Assembly (NCBI GenBank): GCA_905197665.1
Contig: CAJJZP010000006.1
Location: 52,756 to 116,755, forward strand
Length of the DNA stretch: 64,000 nucleotides
From: an uncultured Collinsella sp.
GTDB taxonomy: Bacteria; Actinomycetota; Coriobacteriia; Coriobacteriales; Coriobacteriaceae
Direction of reading: 5' to 3'
Numbering within the stretch: the first letter of the stretch is position 1; every line of letters starts with the position of its first letter. A program made the translations under genes and the position numbers. The notes beneath the pieces were generated by a model. The model saw only the letters and a list, made by a program, of their open reading frames with translations. It did not search any database and was not told where the DNA came from. Below are positions 52,654 to 61,994 of this stretch, one piece after another.

Positions 52654-55053
52654 ATGAAAATTAACATGGATTGCATTTGCCGCGGAAGCGGGAAGGTGTA
52701 CGTTCTTCTAAAGAATGTTGAGACAGATGCATCAAATATTCAGGTGACAGCAGCAAAGAGCGACGGAACGACAATACCAAGCTCAATCTATCCATACGAG
52801 TCAAATAACAATCAATACGTCATAGTTCTTCCCGACCTCGGAACTGGTGATTGCGATATTCAGATTAATGATTTGAATGCGCAATATGCCTACGATGCCA
52901 TTAAAATCAGCTTTGGCACGGCAAAATGGGCGTCAAGATTAAACTACAAAATTAAGAATGATTTGTCCCATTCCATTAGGAACTATGACGATAAGCATGA
53001 CTTGGATGTAGCAAGCATGCGTTTTCACGAGTTTATCGAAGATGGAGATGAGGCCATTCTTCGCTGCTCAGTAAAACTTCCTCAGCGCAACGACAACAAA
53101 ATAGCCATCAGCTGCTTCGATACTTCGATGAATCGAATTGAGATCGAGCCGATCACCACCGATGACATTACGATTCCCTTGTGGTTTGCCCCCAATAAAA
53201 AACGGCGCGAGATTCAATACTCGGTCCGAATCCCAAATAGCACAAATAGGCTAATCTTCACAATCGAAGATGACAATCACCCGAGCTTTAACAGCTTCGC
53301 TGTTGTGGACAACGAAGAGCTCGAAAGGCTGCGCATTTTAACCACATCGAAGATGCAACCTATTTCGATTGATCCATCTGCATATCCAAAATGGCTCGAA
53401 CAACACAAGGCAAGCTCGGCGATGCTCGAAAAACAATCGATGGTTACCTTCAAGAAAATGCCTTTGTTTAGCATCGTCGTTCCCCTATTCAACACACCCG
53501 ATAATTTGTTCAGGGAAATGGTGGAATCAGTTCTTAAACAGAGTTATGCGAACTGGGAGCTTGTGCTGGTCAATGCAAGCCCAGATAACAGTGCGCTTGT
53601 GGATATGATCGAAACCGCTAAGAATAATGACGCTCGCATTAAGGTGATAGAGCTAGCGAGCAATTCCGGCATTTCCAAAAATACTCTTGCCGGAACAAAA
53701 GAAGCGAATGGAGATTTCATTTGCTTCTTGGACCACGACGATACTCTTGAGCCCGCGGCGCTTTATGAATATGCGCATGTAATTAATGCTGAAAACAATA
53801 CTGATCTCATTTACTGCGACGAAGACAAACTGTTTGCCAATGGCAGCTATGGTGACCCATTCTTTAAGCCAGATTTAAGCATCGATTTACTACGAAGCGT
53901 TAATTATATTTGCCATTTTCTTGCAATCAGAAAGACACTATTCGATTCTCTGGAGTACGGCGACGAGCAGTACGATGGAGCCCAAGACCATGACCTGACG
54001 CTTAAGGCGATAGAAAACGCACGAAATGTGGTACACGTGGCTAAAATTCTGTACCACTGGAGAATGACCGAAAACTCAACTGCAGGTGACCCGAACTCAA
54101 AGCTATATGCATGGGATGCTGGCGTCAAAGCCGTACAGGCCCATTTGGACAGACTTGATGTTTCCGCAAAGGTTTACCGTGGAAACGACCCCTTCACTTA
54201 TAAAGTTACCTATGCAGTTCCAGATAGTCATCCACTTGTATCAATCATTATTCCGACAAAGGACCATCCCTCTGTTCTCGATACGTGCATTAAGTCGATC
54301 ATTGAACGCTCGACGTACGATAACTACGAAATCGTCATCATTGAAAACAACAGCGAGAACCCAGAAACATTCGAGTACTACTCTGAATTAGAAAAATGCT
54401 ATCCCGATATGATCCGCATCGAATATTGGGGTGCAGAATTCAATTTTTCAAAACTGATGAACTTTGGCGCTAGCAAAGCAAAGGGCGATTACCTTCTCTT
54501 GTTAAACAACGATACAGAAGTTCTAACCCCAAACTGGATTGAAAACATGCTGGGCATTTGTTCACGAAAAGAAGTTGGCATTGTTGGCGCAAGACTTTTC
54601 TACAGCGACAATACTTTGCAACATGCGGGCGTCGGTATCGGAGGAATTGGAGCCGGCCACCTTGGAAAAGACTACCCCAGAGGTAATTGGGGCTACTTCA
54701 ATCTATGTGACCGCACGCAAGATCTAAGCGCAGTAACTGCAGCATGCCTCATGACTAAGAGAGCTGTATTCGACGAAGTCGGTGGCTTTAGAGAAGAGCT
54801 GGCTGTTGCTTTTAATGATGTTGACTATTGCCTCAAAGTGAGAAGTCACAACTATCTTGTTGTATATACACCCGACACCGAGCTGTATCATTATGAGTCG
54901 CTATCGCGAGGCTATGAAATCAGCGACGAAAAGAAAATGAGGTTCCATAGGGAATACTCATTGCTCAACTACCTATGGCCAGAATATTACGTGAAAGGCG
55001 ATCCGTATATAAACAGCAACATCATCAGCGGGAATTTGTATTATCAAATTTAA
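52654..55053 (+). CDS. Large protein with two family 2 glycosyltransferase domains
   Basis: 799 residues. Residues 1-260 have no recognised motif and look mostly beta-stranded. The first GT2 domain (about 270-500) has FSIVVPLFNTPDNLFREMV and the DHDDT metal motif. The second (about 530-770) has VSIIIPTKDHPSVLDTCI, LLNNDTEVLTPNWIENML and FNDVDYCLKVR. This layout is common in rhamnose-polymer and O-antigen glycosyltransferases. Probably co-transcribed with the DUF4422 gene 75 nt upstream. Confidence 0.85.
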   Translation: MKINMDCICRGSGKVYVLLKNVETDASNIQVTAAKSDGTTIPSSIYPYESNNNQYVIVLPDLGTGDCDIQINDLNAQYAYDAIKISFGTAKWASRLNYKIKNDLSHSIRNYDDKHDLDVASMRFHEFIEDGDEAILRCSVKLPQRNDNKIAISCFDTSMNRIEIEPITTDDITIPLWFAPNKKRREIQYSVRIPNSTNRLIFTIEDDNHPSFNSFAVVDNEELERLRILTTSKMQPISIDPSAYPKWLEQHKASSAMLEKQSMVTFKKMPLFSIVVPLFNTPDNLFREMVESVLKQSYANWELVLVNASPDNSALVDMIETAKNNDARIKVIELASNSGISKNTLAGTKEANGDFICFLDHDDTLEPAALYEYAHVINAENNTDLIYCDEDKLFANGSYGDPFFKPDLSIDLLRSVNYICHFLAIRKTLFDSLEYGDEQYDGAQDHDLTLKAIENARNVVHVAKILYHWRMTENSTAGDPNSKLYAWDAGVKAVQAHLDRLDVSAKVYRGNDPFTYKVTYAVPDSHPLVSIIIPTKDHPSVLDTCIKSIIERSTYDNYEIVIIENNSENPETFEYYSELEKCYPDMIRIEYWGAEFNFSKLMNFGASKAKGDYLLLLNNDTEVLTPNWIENMLGICSRKEVGIVGARLFYSDNTLQHAGVGIGGIGAGHLGKDYPRGNWGYFNLCDRTQDLSAVTAACLMTKRAVFDEVGGFREELAVAFNDVDYCLKVRSHNYLVVYTPDTELYHYESLSRGYEISDEKKMRFHREYSLLNYLWPEYYVKGDPYINSNIISGNLYYQI

Positions 55054-55084
55054 AAGCGCTATGATGCTTATATCATAAACACGT

Positions 55085-55129
55085 AAAAAAGAAGAAGGGG
55101 CTGCCGGTTTAACCAGCAGCCCCTTCTTC
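55085..55129. terminator. Terminator between converging genes
   Basis: A 14-bp stem (55091-55104 with 55116-55129) with TTTTTT after it on the minus strand, so it ends the long minus-strand glycan operon. It also lies 38 nt after the plus-strand glycosyltransferase stop. Confidence 0.8.
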
Positions 55130-57313
55130 CTAATAGGTCAATTCATATAGAACAAACCCGTTTGCTGAACCTAATTGCCTAATTTGTAATTTATCAGATG
55201 AAAACTCCGTCAAATCCCTACTAGACATAACGTACTTCACATTAAGCTGCCTCAAATCATCTTCAGTCAAATTCACTGTGAAGAGATCATCCTGAGTGGA
55301 ATTAAATGACGTAGACGGGGCGAATACATTAGCAATGACATGAGCATACCTGTTGTATGCGCACTCGTTCTCGTTATTTTCATCGATAGAATTCCAACGC
55401 GCCAGATCAGGATAAGCATTGGTAGAGTTAATTACAGGCGCTCCATACGCAGCGCAAAGATTGGCAACTGTCCAAGAACCATCGACAACCCATTTATCTG
55501 AATAATCACTCTCTTCGACAAACTGATTAACGAGAGCCTCTAAATTCGTATCTGTAATTGGAGCCGCACCGATTTGAACTGGATTGATACAGAGCCCTGG
55601 AATTACGCCGAAGCAAATCGCGAAAGCAACAAATAAACCGGTACATTTTTTACCAAGAATATAGGAGCGAAACGAAAGGCACGAAAAAAGACAGAACAAT
55701 ATAAACATCAACAAATACAGCATCCTTGCAACAAGATATTTCGCAGAAAGAAGGATGAAAATCTGGAATGCTGAACTCAGAATAAGACCGATTATTAAGA
55801 TAATTGACAAATAACCAATGGAGCTATTATTCCCTTGGGATTCTTTAGCCTTTTCGACAGAAATCAAAAATAGGAGAAGTTCCAGGTAACCAATAGGAAA
55901 CAACAGTCGCAGAACGGGGACGTTATACATTAAGGTCATTCGAGATAGAAATGACGGAAAACCAATAAATGCAAAGGCCAGGAAAAACAATTGAAGTGCC
56001 GTAAGCAAAAATAGCTGCCAATCCCGCCTTTTAATAAAACAGAGCAGAGATGCAAGCGTTCCAAGAGGGAAGAAGCAAAGAATGGTTGCAATTTCGCATT
56101 CATTTGAAACCAGTGGTGAATCAAAGGCGTAAAAGAGTGAAATTGCATAAGAAAAAAGTTCAGGAAGTCCGCTTCCACCTGTTTCAAAGCGCGCACCAGG
56201 ATAAACGGTATTCATAACAGATGTCATTGCTTCGGAGGACTGGAAGAAGGAAAGGAATATTAGTCCCGCTGAAATCAACAGGCAGGATACTAAAACAAAA
56301 GTATCAATTAGTGACCATGCAAGAACTGAATGTTGATTGTTAGATTTTAAAGTTTGACAATACTCTGTTGTTCTAAATACACCCATCAAGGCAAAAATGA
56401 AGAAAAATGGGACCATCCAAGCAGGGTACATGAGCATTATGTAACAACCACATAGCCATGCTATAGCAGCTAGCGCAATAATCCTGATATTTCTTTTTTG
56501 AGTAAAGAGCGCCCTATCCAACAACAAGACAAGGGCTTGGCCATAAAGAATCACCTCGCCCGTGCCCCACCATTGAATTAATGGCGAAAAACAAAGCAAG
56601 CATGAAAAGAGAAAGCTGAGCGGCTTTGACTTAATAATGAGAAAGGCACAATCAAAAGAGACAAGAACCATTAGACATAGTTTCGCGGACCAGGCAAACG
56701 CTAGGCCGAATTCAAAACCAAATAGCAAATAACCCCAAAGCACTGGTCTAAATAACGTGATTACGCTCCAGCAGGCAGCGCCATAAACCATCCGGACATC
56801 CGTTAAATCTCCTCTCAGGATTTCCGAAATTGGAGCATAGCCATTATGGGATTGAGATAATTGAAACAGGGTTCCAACTGAGAACTCATCACTTCGAAGG
56901 GACCTCGGTATACCCCAAAACGGAGTATCAGCGTTTTCAGGGAGCATAATGCTCCACATGCCAAGCGATGAACCGCTGATTTTAAAAGCAACGGCAAGCA
57001 ACGCTACAGTCATACCGATTAACCATCGATATTTATACAAAAACTCGCTTTTATACTCAACCAATTTGATTACAGAAATGACAAATATAATAGTCAATCC
57101 AGCAACAAATAGAACTGCCCTATCGTCATTAAGCATCGGGTTGGCAATTGTAAAGCCAACCGTGCCATAGAAAGCATCAATGTAATTAACAAACAAAGAC
57201 AGATATATCAGTGCAAAAGATAACGGCAGGACAAAAATACCGACATGGTAAAGGCGATACAAGCCGCCGCAAACGCAATGGTTTCGAGCTTCCGCTGCTA
57301 AATAGTTGTTCAT
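55130..57313 (-). CDS. Large polytopic membrane protein, putative GT-C glycosyltransferase
   Basis: 727 residues with about 13 membrane segments and a C-terminal extracytoplasmic region. The loop WGIPRSLRSDEFSVGTLFQLSQ and CFSPLIQWWGTGEV resemble membrane glycosyltransferase-like proteins of unknown specificity, of the kind found beside DUF2304 and DPM-type genes. No SD is evident before the ATG. It is probably the acceptor enzyme for a polyprenol-linked sugar made by the GT2 gene just upstream. A/T rich. Confidence 0.65.
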   Translation of the reverse strand: MNNYLAAEARNHCVCGGLYRLYHVGIFVLPLSFALIYLSLFVNYIDAFYGTVGFTIANPMLNDDRAVLFVAGLTIIFVISVIKLVEYKSEFLYKYRWLIGMTVALLAVAFKISGSSLGMWSIMLPENADTPFWGIPRSLRSDEFSVGTLFQLSQSHNGYAPISEILRGDLTDVRMVYGAACWSVITLFRPVLWGYLLFGFEFGLAFAWSAKLCLMVLVSFDCAFLIIKSKPLSFLFSCLLCFSPLIQWWGTGEVILYGQALVLLLDRALFTQKRNIRIIALAAIAWLCGCYIMLMYPAWMVPFFFIFALMGVFRTTEYCQTLKSNNQHSVLAWSLIDTFVLVSCLLISAGLIFLSFFQSSEAMTSVMNTVYPGARFETGGSGLPELFSYAISLFYAFDSPLVSNECEIATILCFFPLGTLASLLCFIKRRDWQLFLLTALQLFFLAFAFIGFPSFLSRMTLMYNVPVLRLLFPIGYLELLLFLISVEKAKESQGNNSSIGYLSIILIIGLILSSAFQIFILLSAKYLVARMLYLLMFILFCLFSCLSFRSYILGKKCTGLFVAFAICFGVIPGLCINPVQIGAAPITDTNLEALVNQFVEESDYSDKWVVDGSWTVANLCAAYGAPVINSTNAYPDLARWNSIDENNENECAYNRYAHVIANVFAPSTSFNSTQDDLFTVNLTEDDLRQLNVKYVMSSRDLTEFSSDKLQIRQLGSANGFVLYELTY

Positions 57314-57339
57314 ACAGTTAATCTAAACTCCGTCTTTAA

Positions 57340-57696
57340 TTAACTCTGCTGATTCCGCAAAACATCATTCTCATTTTCAAGTATCGCAATACGTTGAGTT
57401 AAGTTCTTGCAAGCCGTAACGAGTCTGCTGATCGCAATACTGAGAGATAGAGAAATCATCAATAAAAGTACCACGGCGACGAGAAACGCAAAATTCGAAG
57501 GACTAATAAACCCGATACAGCCTGAGATTCGATAAATCAACTCCGGAAAGCAAACGCTTAATAGCGCCACCACGCACAGGCAGAGCCATAGTAACGAGTA
57601 CTTTAAAAGTAGCTTTCCTTTGCCGACTAAGGAGACGACATAAAAGAAAAGGCCACTAAAAATTACGCCAGCGCCCACACGAATTATCATACTCAT
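57340..57696 (-). CDS. DUF2304 small membrane protein
   Basis: 118 residues with three hydrophobic segments and a C-terminal coiled coil (LTQRIAILENENDVLRNQQ). Size, YSLLWLCLCVVALLSVCFPELIYRISG and position after a DPM-type glycosyltransferase fit DUF2304, a partner of such enzymes with unknown role. Its start overlaps the stop of the glycosyltransferase gene by 1 nt. Confidence 0.85.
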   Translation of the reverse strand: MSMIIRVGAGVIFSGLFFYVVSLVGKGKLLLKYSLLWLCLCVVALLSVCFPELIYRISGCIGFISPSNFAFLVAVVLLLMISLSLSIAISRLVTACKNLTQRIAILENENDVLRNQQS

Positions 57697-58427
57697 TAGT
57701 GAGCCGCCTTTCTATAAACAAAACAGGCCATGGAAATTGCAAGCGAAACTTTAATCATGTAATAAATTGAAGAAAAGCCAGAAATTGATGACACTCCGCC
57801 CTGTCTCTCGCGCATAAGTACGGGAACCTCAACCACTGAAAGACCAGTTTTTAATGCTGCGGCAATAGATTCAGGCTCAGGGTAATCGTCTGGGTAGTCC
57901 CTACAGAACAGGTCTATAGCCTTTTTTCCGCACGCGCGAAATCCAGAAGTAGGATCTTTAATCGTCTTTCCGGTAAATAACCTCAACCAACCAGAAAGCC
58001 ATCGGATACCCACTCTCCTTAAAAATGTAGACTGAAAGCCTTCCGTGGGCACGGCAAATCTGGAACCGATGGTTAAATCGGCACCATCAATAATCGGCTC
58101 GATTAAATTCCCGATATAAGAAGGATCATGCTGACCGTCACCATCAACCTGGACATCAATGTCATAGCCATGTCTGAGCGCATATTTATGACCGGCCTGA
58201 ACGGCACCACCGATGCCTAAATTCTGCGGAAGGTCGAGGACATTAAATCCATGCTGACGACAGATAGATAGAGTTTTATCGGTTGAACCATCATTTACAA
58301 CAACATAATCATAACCAGCTTCAACAACCGACGAAACAGTCTGAACAATATTGGCTTGCTCATTATAGGCAGGAATGATTACCAACACCCGCAACATGTC
58401 ATCCATTAAAACCCCAACGATCCACAT
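57696..58427 (-). CDS. DPM1-like family 2 glycosyltransferase
   Basis: 243 residues. VLVIIPAYNEQANIVQTV, VVNDGSTDKTL, VQVDGDGQHDP and IKDPTSGFRACG are typical of polyprenol-phosphate mannose or glucose synthases. The start may be ATG 58427 (TAGG upstream) or ATG 58406. It is coupled with a DUF2304 protein and the GT-C-like protein, a common three-gene unit. Confidence 0.88.
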   Translation of the reverse strand: MWIVGVLMDDMLRVLVIIPAYNEQANIVQTVSSVVEAGYDYVVVNDGSTDKTLSICRQHGFNVLDLPQNLGIGGAVQAGHKYALRHGYDIDVQVDGDGQHDPSYIGNLIEPIIDGADLTIGSRFAVPTEGFQSTFLRRVGIRWLSGWLRLFTGKTIKDPTSGFRACGKKAIDLFCRDYPDDYPEPESIAAALKTGLSVVEVPVLMRERQGGVSSISGFSSIYYMIKVSLAISMACFVYRKAAH

Positions 58428-58432
58428 CGGAC

Positions 58433-59674
58433 CTATATTGAAAATAGAACTTGCTTAATTTTATCCAAACAAACCAATCTCGAGAAATGCTCACGATAAT
58501 AATTGAAGCCATTGGATCCCAAAGCTTCAATGGCGTCTTTATTCATTGAAGCAATTTTCACCATGTTGCTAGCAAGTGCGCTAGCATCTGAGGGATTGGA
58601 GACGAATCCGCACCTAGCAGAACGAACCGCATTGGCGCCTTCGCCGCGCATTACAGCAAGTATTGGTTTCGAAGACGCCATGCAACTTGAAATTTTCGCC
58701 GGAATAGTAAGCTCTAACTCAGGATTGTCAGCAAATGGTGCAATCATTGCCGTTGCAATATCTGAATACGTGGGCACAACTTCAGGATCTACGCGCCCTA
58801 TAAACAAAATGGACTCGCTTAGTCCCTTATTTGCAACGGTCTTCTGCAATTCCGCTCTGGACATGCCATCGCCAAGAATTAGCAGCTTCATCTCAACAGA
58901 ACTATTTTTGATTGCATACGAGAATGCCTCAACAACTGTGTCAAGACCCTGTGCGGGAGTTATTGATCCGGCAAAAAGGAAAACGCACTGACTTCCAAAT
59001 TGCGATCTCAGCTCCTGTGAAATACTCTTTTGTTCGTAAACCTCCTCACAGTGCTGAGGTATTACACTTATCGAAACATCCGGATTCAAAGGTTTAATCC
59101 TATGAAATAAGTTGTCGGCCAAAGAGTCACTCAAGGCAATCAGCTTATTACAGGCAGCATACTGCTTGTCGCAAAACGATTTGGCAAAAGCTCTCAGAAA
59201 GCTATTTTGGACATTTAAAACGGTGTACAAATTTTCAGGCCAAATATCCAAGACATAGGTGACAAGAGGACATTTACTTCGCAATGCAGCAAACCTTGCT
59301 GGAATTATCATCAAAATAGGACTTGTATTATAGCAAAATACAACGTCGTAATTGTTTTTGAGCCTTAACGCCTTGAAAGATGCAGTAATCGGCCAGCTAA
59401 TATAGTTCAGGAAAATGCGGGCCGAAGTATTACCCTTTCGGCGTATTTCACCAGACCGAAAGACAGACGCACCATGGTAATCATCGCAACGATGGCCACA
59501 ATAACCATATCCTTCAGCCCATTCACCTGAAGGATAATTTGGAATACCGCAAAGGACTTCAACGCTTGCACCGTCTTCAATAAAGCCTTCGACGATGTCG
59601 TTGACTCGAAAAGTCTCCGGATAAAAATGCTGCGTTACGACAAGTATTTTTTTACCAGCGCATGAGCTAGTCAT
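58433..59674 (-). CDS. Family 4 glycosyltransferase (WbuB-like, probable L-FucNAc transferase)
   Basis: 413 residues from ATG 59674, overlapping the wecB stop by 1 nt (TAATG). N-terminus KILVVTQHFYPETFRVNDI; C-terminal domain with FLFAGSITPAQGLDTVV, LLILGDGMSRAELQ, and SSCMASSKPILAVMRGEGA. In E. coli O26 a GT4 gene (wbuB) follows fnlA-fnlB-fnlC and transfers L-FucNAc. The identical order here supports the same role, but specificity is inference. Confidence 0.82.
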   Translation of the reverse strand: MTSSCAGKKILVVTQHFYPETFRVNDIVEGFIEDGASVEVLCGIPNYPSGEWAEGYGYCGHRCDDYHGASVFRSGEIRRKGNTSARIFLNYISWPITASFKALRLKNNYDVVFCYNTSPILMIIPARFAALRSKCPLVTYVLDIWPENLYTVLNVQNSFLRAFAKSFCDKQYAACNKLIALSDSLADNLFHRIKPLNPDVSISVIPQHCEEVYEQKSISQELRSQFGSQCVFLFAGSITPAQGLDTVVEAFSYAIKNSSVEMKLLILGDGMSRAELQKTVANKGLSESILFIGRVDPEVVPTYSDIATAMIAPFADNPELELTIPAKISSCMASSKPILAVMRGEGANAVRSARCGFVSNPSDASALASNMVKIASMNKDAIEALGSNGFNYYREHFSRLVCLDKIKQVLFSI

Positions 59675-60849
59675 TAAATGCTCTTCCTCCACACCATCTT
59701 GTCCACGACGCCGGTGTAGCTCTGGATGATCTTGACAACCTTGGTGGACACGGTCTCGTCTGCGTAGTCGGGAACGGGCGCCTCGGGCAGCGACCCCTCC
59801 GCATCGAGCTCGACGGCAGTGTGGACGGCCTGCAGAAGACCCTTCTCGGAGATGCCGGCGAGCGTGAAGCACGCCTTGTCCAGCGCCTCGGGGCGCTCGG
59901 TGGAGGTACGGATGCACACCGCCGGGAACGGGCGGCCGACGCTCGCGAAGAAGCTGGACTCCTCGGGCAGGGTGCCGGAGTCCGACACCACCGCAAAGGC
60001 GTTCATCTGCAGGCAGTTGTAGTCGTGGAAGCCCATGGGCTCGTGCATGCGCACGCGCGGGTCCAGCTTGAAGCCGGTGGCCTCCAGGCGCTTGCGGGAG
60101 CGCGGGTGGCAGGAGTACAGGATCGGCATGTCGTATTTCTCCGCAAGCGCGTTGATGGCGGTGAACAGGCTCGCGAAGTTCGCCTCGGTGTCGATGTTCT
60201 CCTCGCGGTGGGCGGACAGCAGCATGTAGTGCTTGGGCTCCAGGCCGAGCTCGGTGAGGATGTCGGAGGTCTTGATCTTATCCAGATTTGCGCGCAGAAC
60301 CTCCGCCATGGGCGAGCCCGTGACGTAGGTGCGCTCGGGGGCGCAGCCGGTGTCCTTGAGGTAGCGGCGGGCGTGCTCGGAGTAGGCCAGGTTGACGTCG
60401 GAGATCACGTCGACGATGCGGCGGTTGGTCTCCTCGGGCAGGCACTCGTCCTTGCAGCGGTTGCCCGCCTCCATGTGGAAGATGGGGATGTGGAGCCTCT
60501 TGGCCGCGATTGCCGACAGGCAGCTGTTGGTGTCGCCCAGGATCAGCAGCGCGTCGGGCTTCACCTCAACCATGAGCTTATAGCTCGCGGCGATGATGTT
60601 GCCCACGGTCTCGCCCAAGTCGGCGCCCACGGCGTCCAGGTAGACGTCGGGGTCTTCCAACGACAAGTCGCGGAAGAAGATGCCGTTGAGCGTGTAGTCG
60701 TAGTTCTGCCCGGTGTGCGCCAGCAGGCAGTCGAAGTGGCGGCGGCACTTCTTGATGACCTCGGACAGGCGGATGACCTCGGGGCGGGTGCCCACGATGA
60801 TCAACAGCTTTAGGCGGCCGTCGTTATTAAAAGAAATATTGGAAGTCAT
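59674..60849 (-). CDS. fnlC: UDP-N-acetylglucosamine 2-epimerase family (FnlC/CapG)
   Basis: 391 residues of the non-hydrolysing 2-epimerase fold: LLIIVGTRPEVIRLSEVIKK, HTGQNYD, FHMEAGNRCKDECLPEETNRRIVD, SAHREENID and VVSDSGTLPEESSFF. Beside capE and capF it should catalyse the last step to UDP-L-FucNAc (FnlC/CapG/WbjD role) rather than make ManNAc. Very G/C rich, in contrast to the genes either side. Confidence 0.88.
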   Translation of the reverse strand: MTSNISFNNDGRLKLLIIVGTRPEVIRLSEVIKKCRRHFDCLLAHTGQNYDYTLNGIFFRDLSLEDPDVYLDAVGADLGETVGNIIAASYKLMVEVKPDALLILGDTNSCLSAIAAKRLHIPIFHMEAGNRCKDECLPEETNRRIVDVISDVNLAYSEHARRYLKDTGCAPERTYVTGSPMAEVLRANLDKIKTSDILTELGLEPKHYMLLSAHREENIDTEANFASLFTAINALAEKYDMPILYSCHPRSRKRLEATGFKLDPRVRMHEPMGFHDYNCLQMNAFAVVSDSGTLPEESSFFASVGRPFPAVCIRTSTERPEALDKACFTLAGISEKGLLQAVHTAVELDAEGSLPEAPVPDYADETVSTKVVKIIQSYTGVVDKMVWRKSI

Positions 60850-60870
60850 AGTTTTCCCTAAAAGCCGAGT

Positions 60871-61989
60871 CTAGTATTTAGCCAACAATAATGAGGCGGA
60901 CAACACGTCACCACATTCAACAAGTTTTGAATCGTCCCTATGCAAGGTCTCGGAGCATCCACCGACATCGTAACAAACGACCGGAACCCCACAAGCCTCA
61001 GCCTCAAGATTGACCGTAGGATAATTATCTTCGTATGTTGGATTGAATAAAACGGAGGCAGAACTATATAGTGAGGCCAACTCTATCTGAGAGTCGGTTC
61101 GCGGAATACCAACCACCCCCGGAGGTAGTTGCCTCATCTGCTTAGCACTCAGTCCAACCAAAACAATAGAATACTCGGACTTGTCAAGCTTATCCGCAAG
61201 GGCAAAAAAGTCTGAAAGACCCTTACGCTTGGACCATGGAGAGGCAACCCCTAAAATAATTTTCCTCGAATCAAGGCCGTATTTCTCCTTAACGCTAAAA
61301 ACCTCACTATTGGATCGTGGCTTAAAAACGTTGAGATCAATCGTATTGTGTACAACCTCAATCGGATACTTTGATAAATAGCTACAAGCGACCAGTCCAG
61401 CCAGCCATTTAGAAGGGGTAATGATAGTCATTCGATTGGAAGGCAGCGAAGTGAAAATCGAACGTTTGGCCTCGTAGCTCCATTTACATGATGCAGAATT
61501 AATAGTTGGAGGATATCCCATAAGTTGAGGGCACCTCTTGGCGCCACATCCAGTTTTCCATTGATTGCAGCAAGAATAGGTGAAATAAGGGCAATGGCCG
61601 GTAAAAGCCCAGCAGTCGTGCAAAGTCCATACAACACGACAATCAGATCTAATCAACCATTTAAACAGTTTATCAATATTCAAATAGTAACCATGGAGGT
61701 TGTGCAAGTGAACCACGTCAGGACCGAACTCATCAAGACGATGAATCAACGCGTCGGTTTGCCTCACCGAATGAAAGCCCGCCTTACCGTCAAGGAGAGT
61801 AAGACCAACGTCAAGTATAAAATTAGCCGGTGACCCAAAACAGTATTCACTGACACTGCTCGCAGGCCTTCTTCTGCCCCAGCAAGCAAGCGATTCGTGT
61901 CCCTGATCAATAAGAGCAAGATGCTCCTTCATCATAATGCGCCCAGTGGATCCATTTGGAACGCTATTAATATGAGCGTATCTGGTCAA
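60871..61989 (-). CDS. Family 4 glycosyltransferase
   Basis: 372 residues from TTG 61989, chosen because the typical HINSVPNGSTGRI opening begins there; GAGGAA lies 10 nt upstream, in the end of capF. HLHNLHGYYLNIDKLF, WTLHDCWAFTGHCPYF and the C-terminal YEDNYPTVNLEAEACGVPVVCYDVGG donor site are clear. WcaK/WcaL-like enzymes have the same start. Clearly A/T richer than capF and fnlC around it. Sugar specificity unknown. Confidence 0.85.
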   Translation of the reverse strand: MTRYAHINSVPNGSTGRIMMKEHLALIDQGHESLACWGRRRPASSVSEYCFGSPANFILDVGLTLLDGKAGFHSVRQTDALIHRLDEFGPDVVHLHNLHGYYLNIDKLFKWLIRSDCRVVWTLHDCWAFTGHCPYFTYSCCNQWKTGCGAKRCPQLMGYPPTINSASCKWSYEAKRSIFTSLPSNRMTIITPSKWLAGLVACSYLSKYPIEVVHNTIDLNVFKPRSNSEVFSVKEKYGLDSRKIILGVASPWSKRKGLSDFFALADKLDKSEYSIVLVGLSAKQMRQLPPGVVGIPRTDSQIELASLYSSASVLFNPTYEDNYPTVNLEAEACGVPVVCYDVGGCSETLHRDDSKLVECGDVLSASLLLAKY

Positions 61990-61994
61990 AACCT

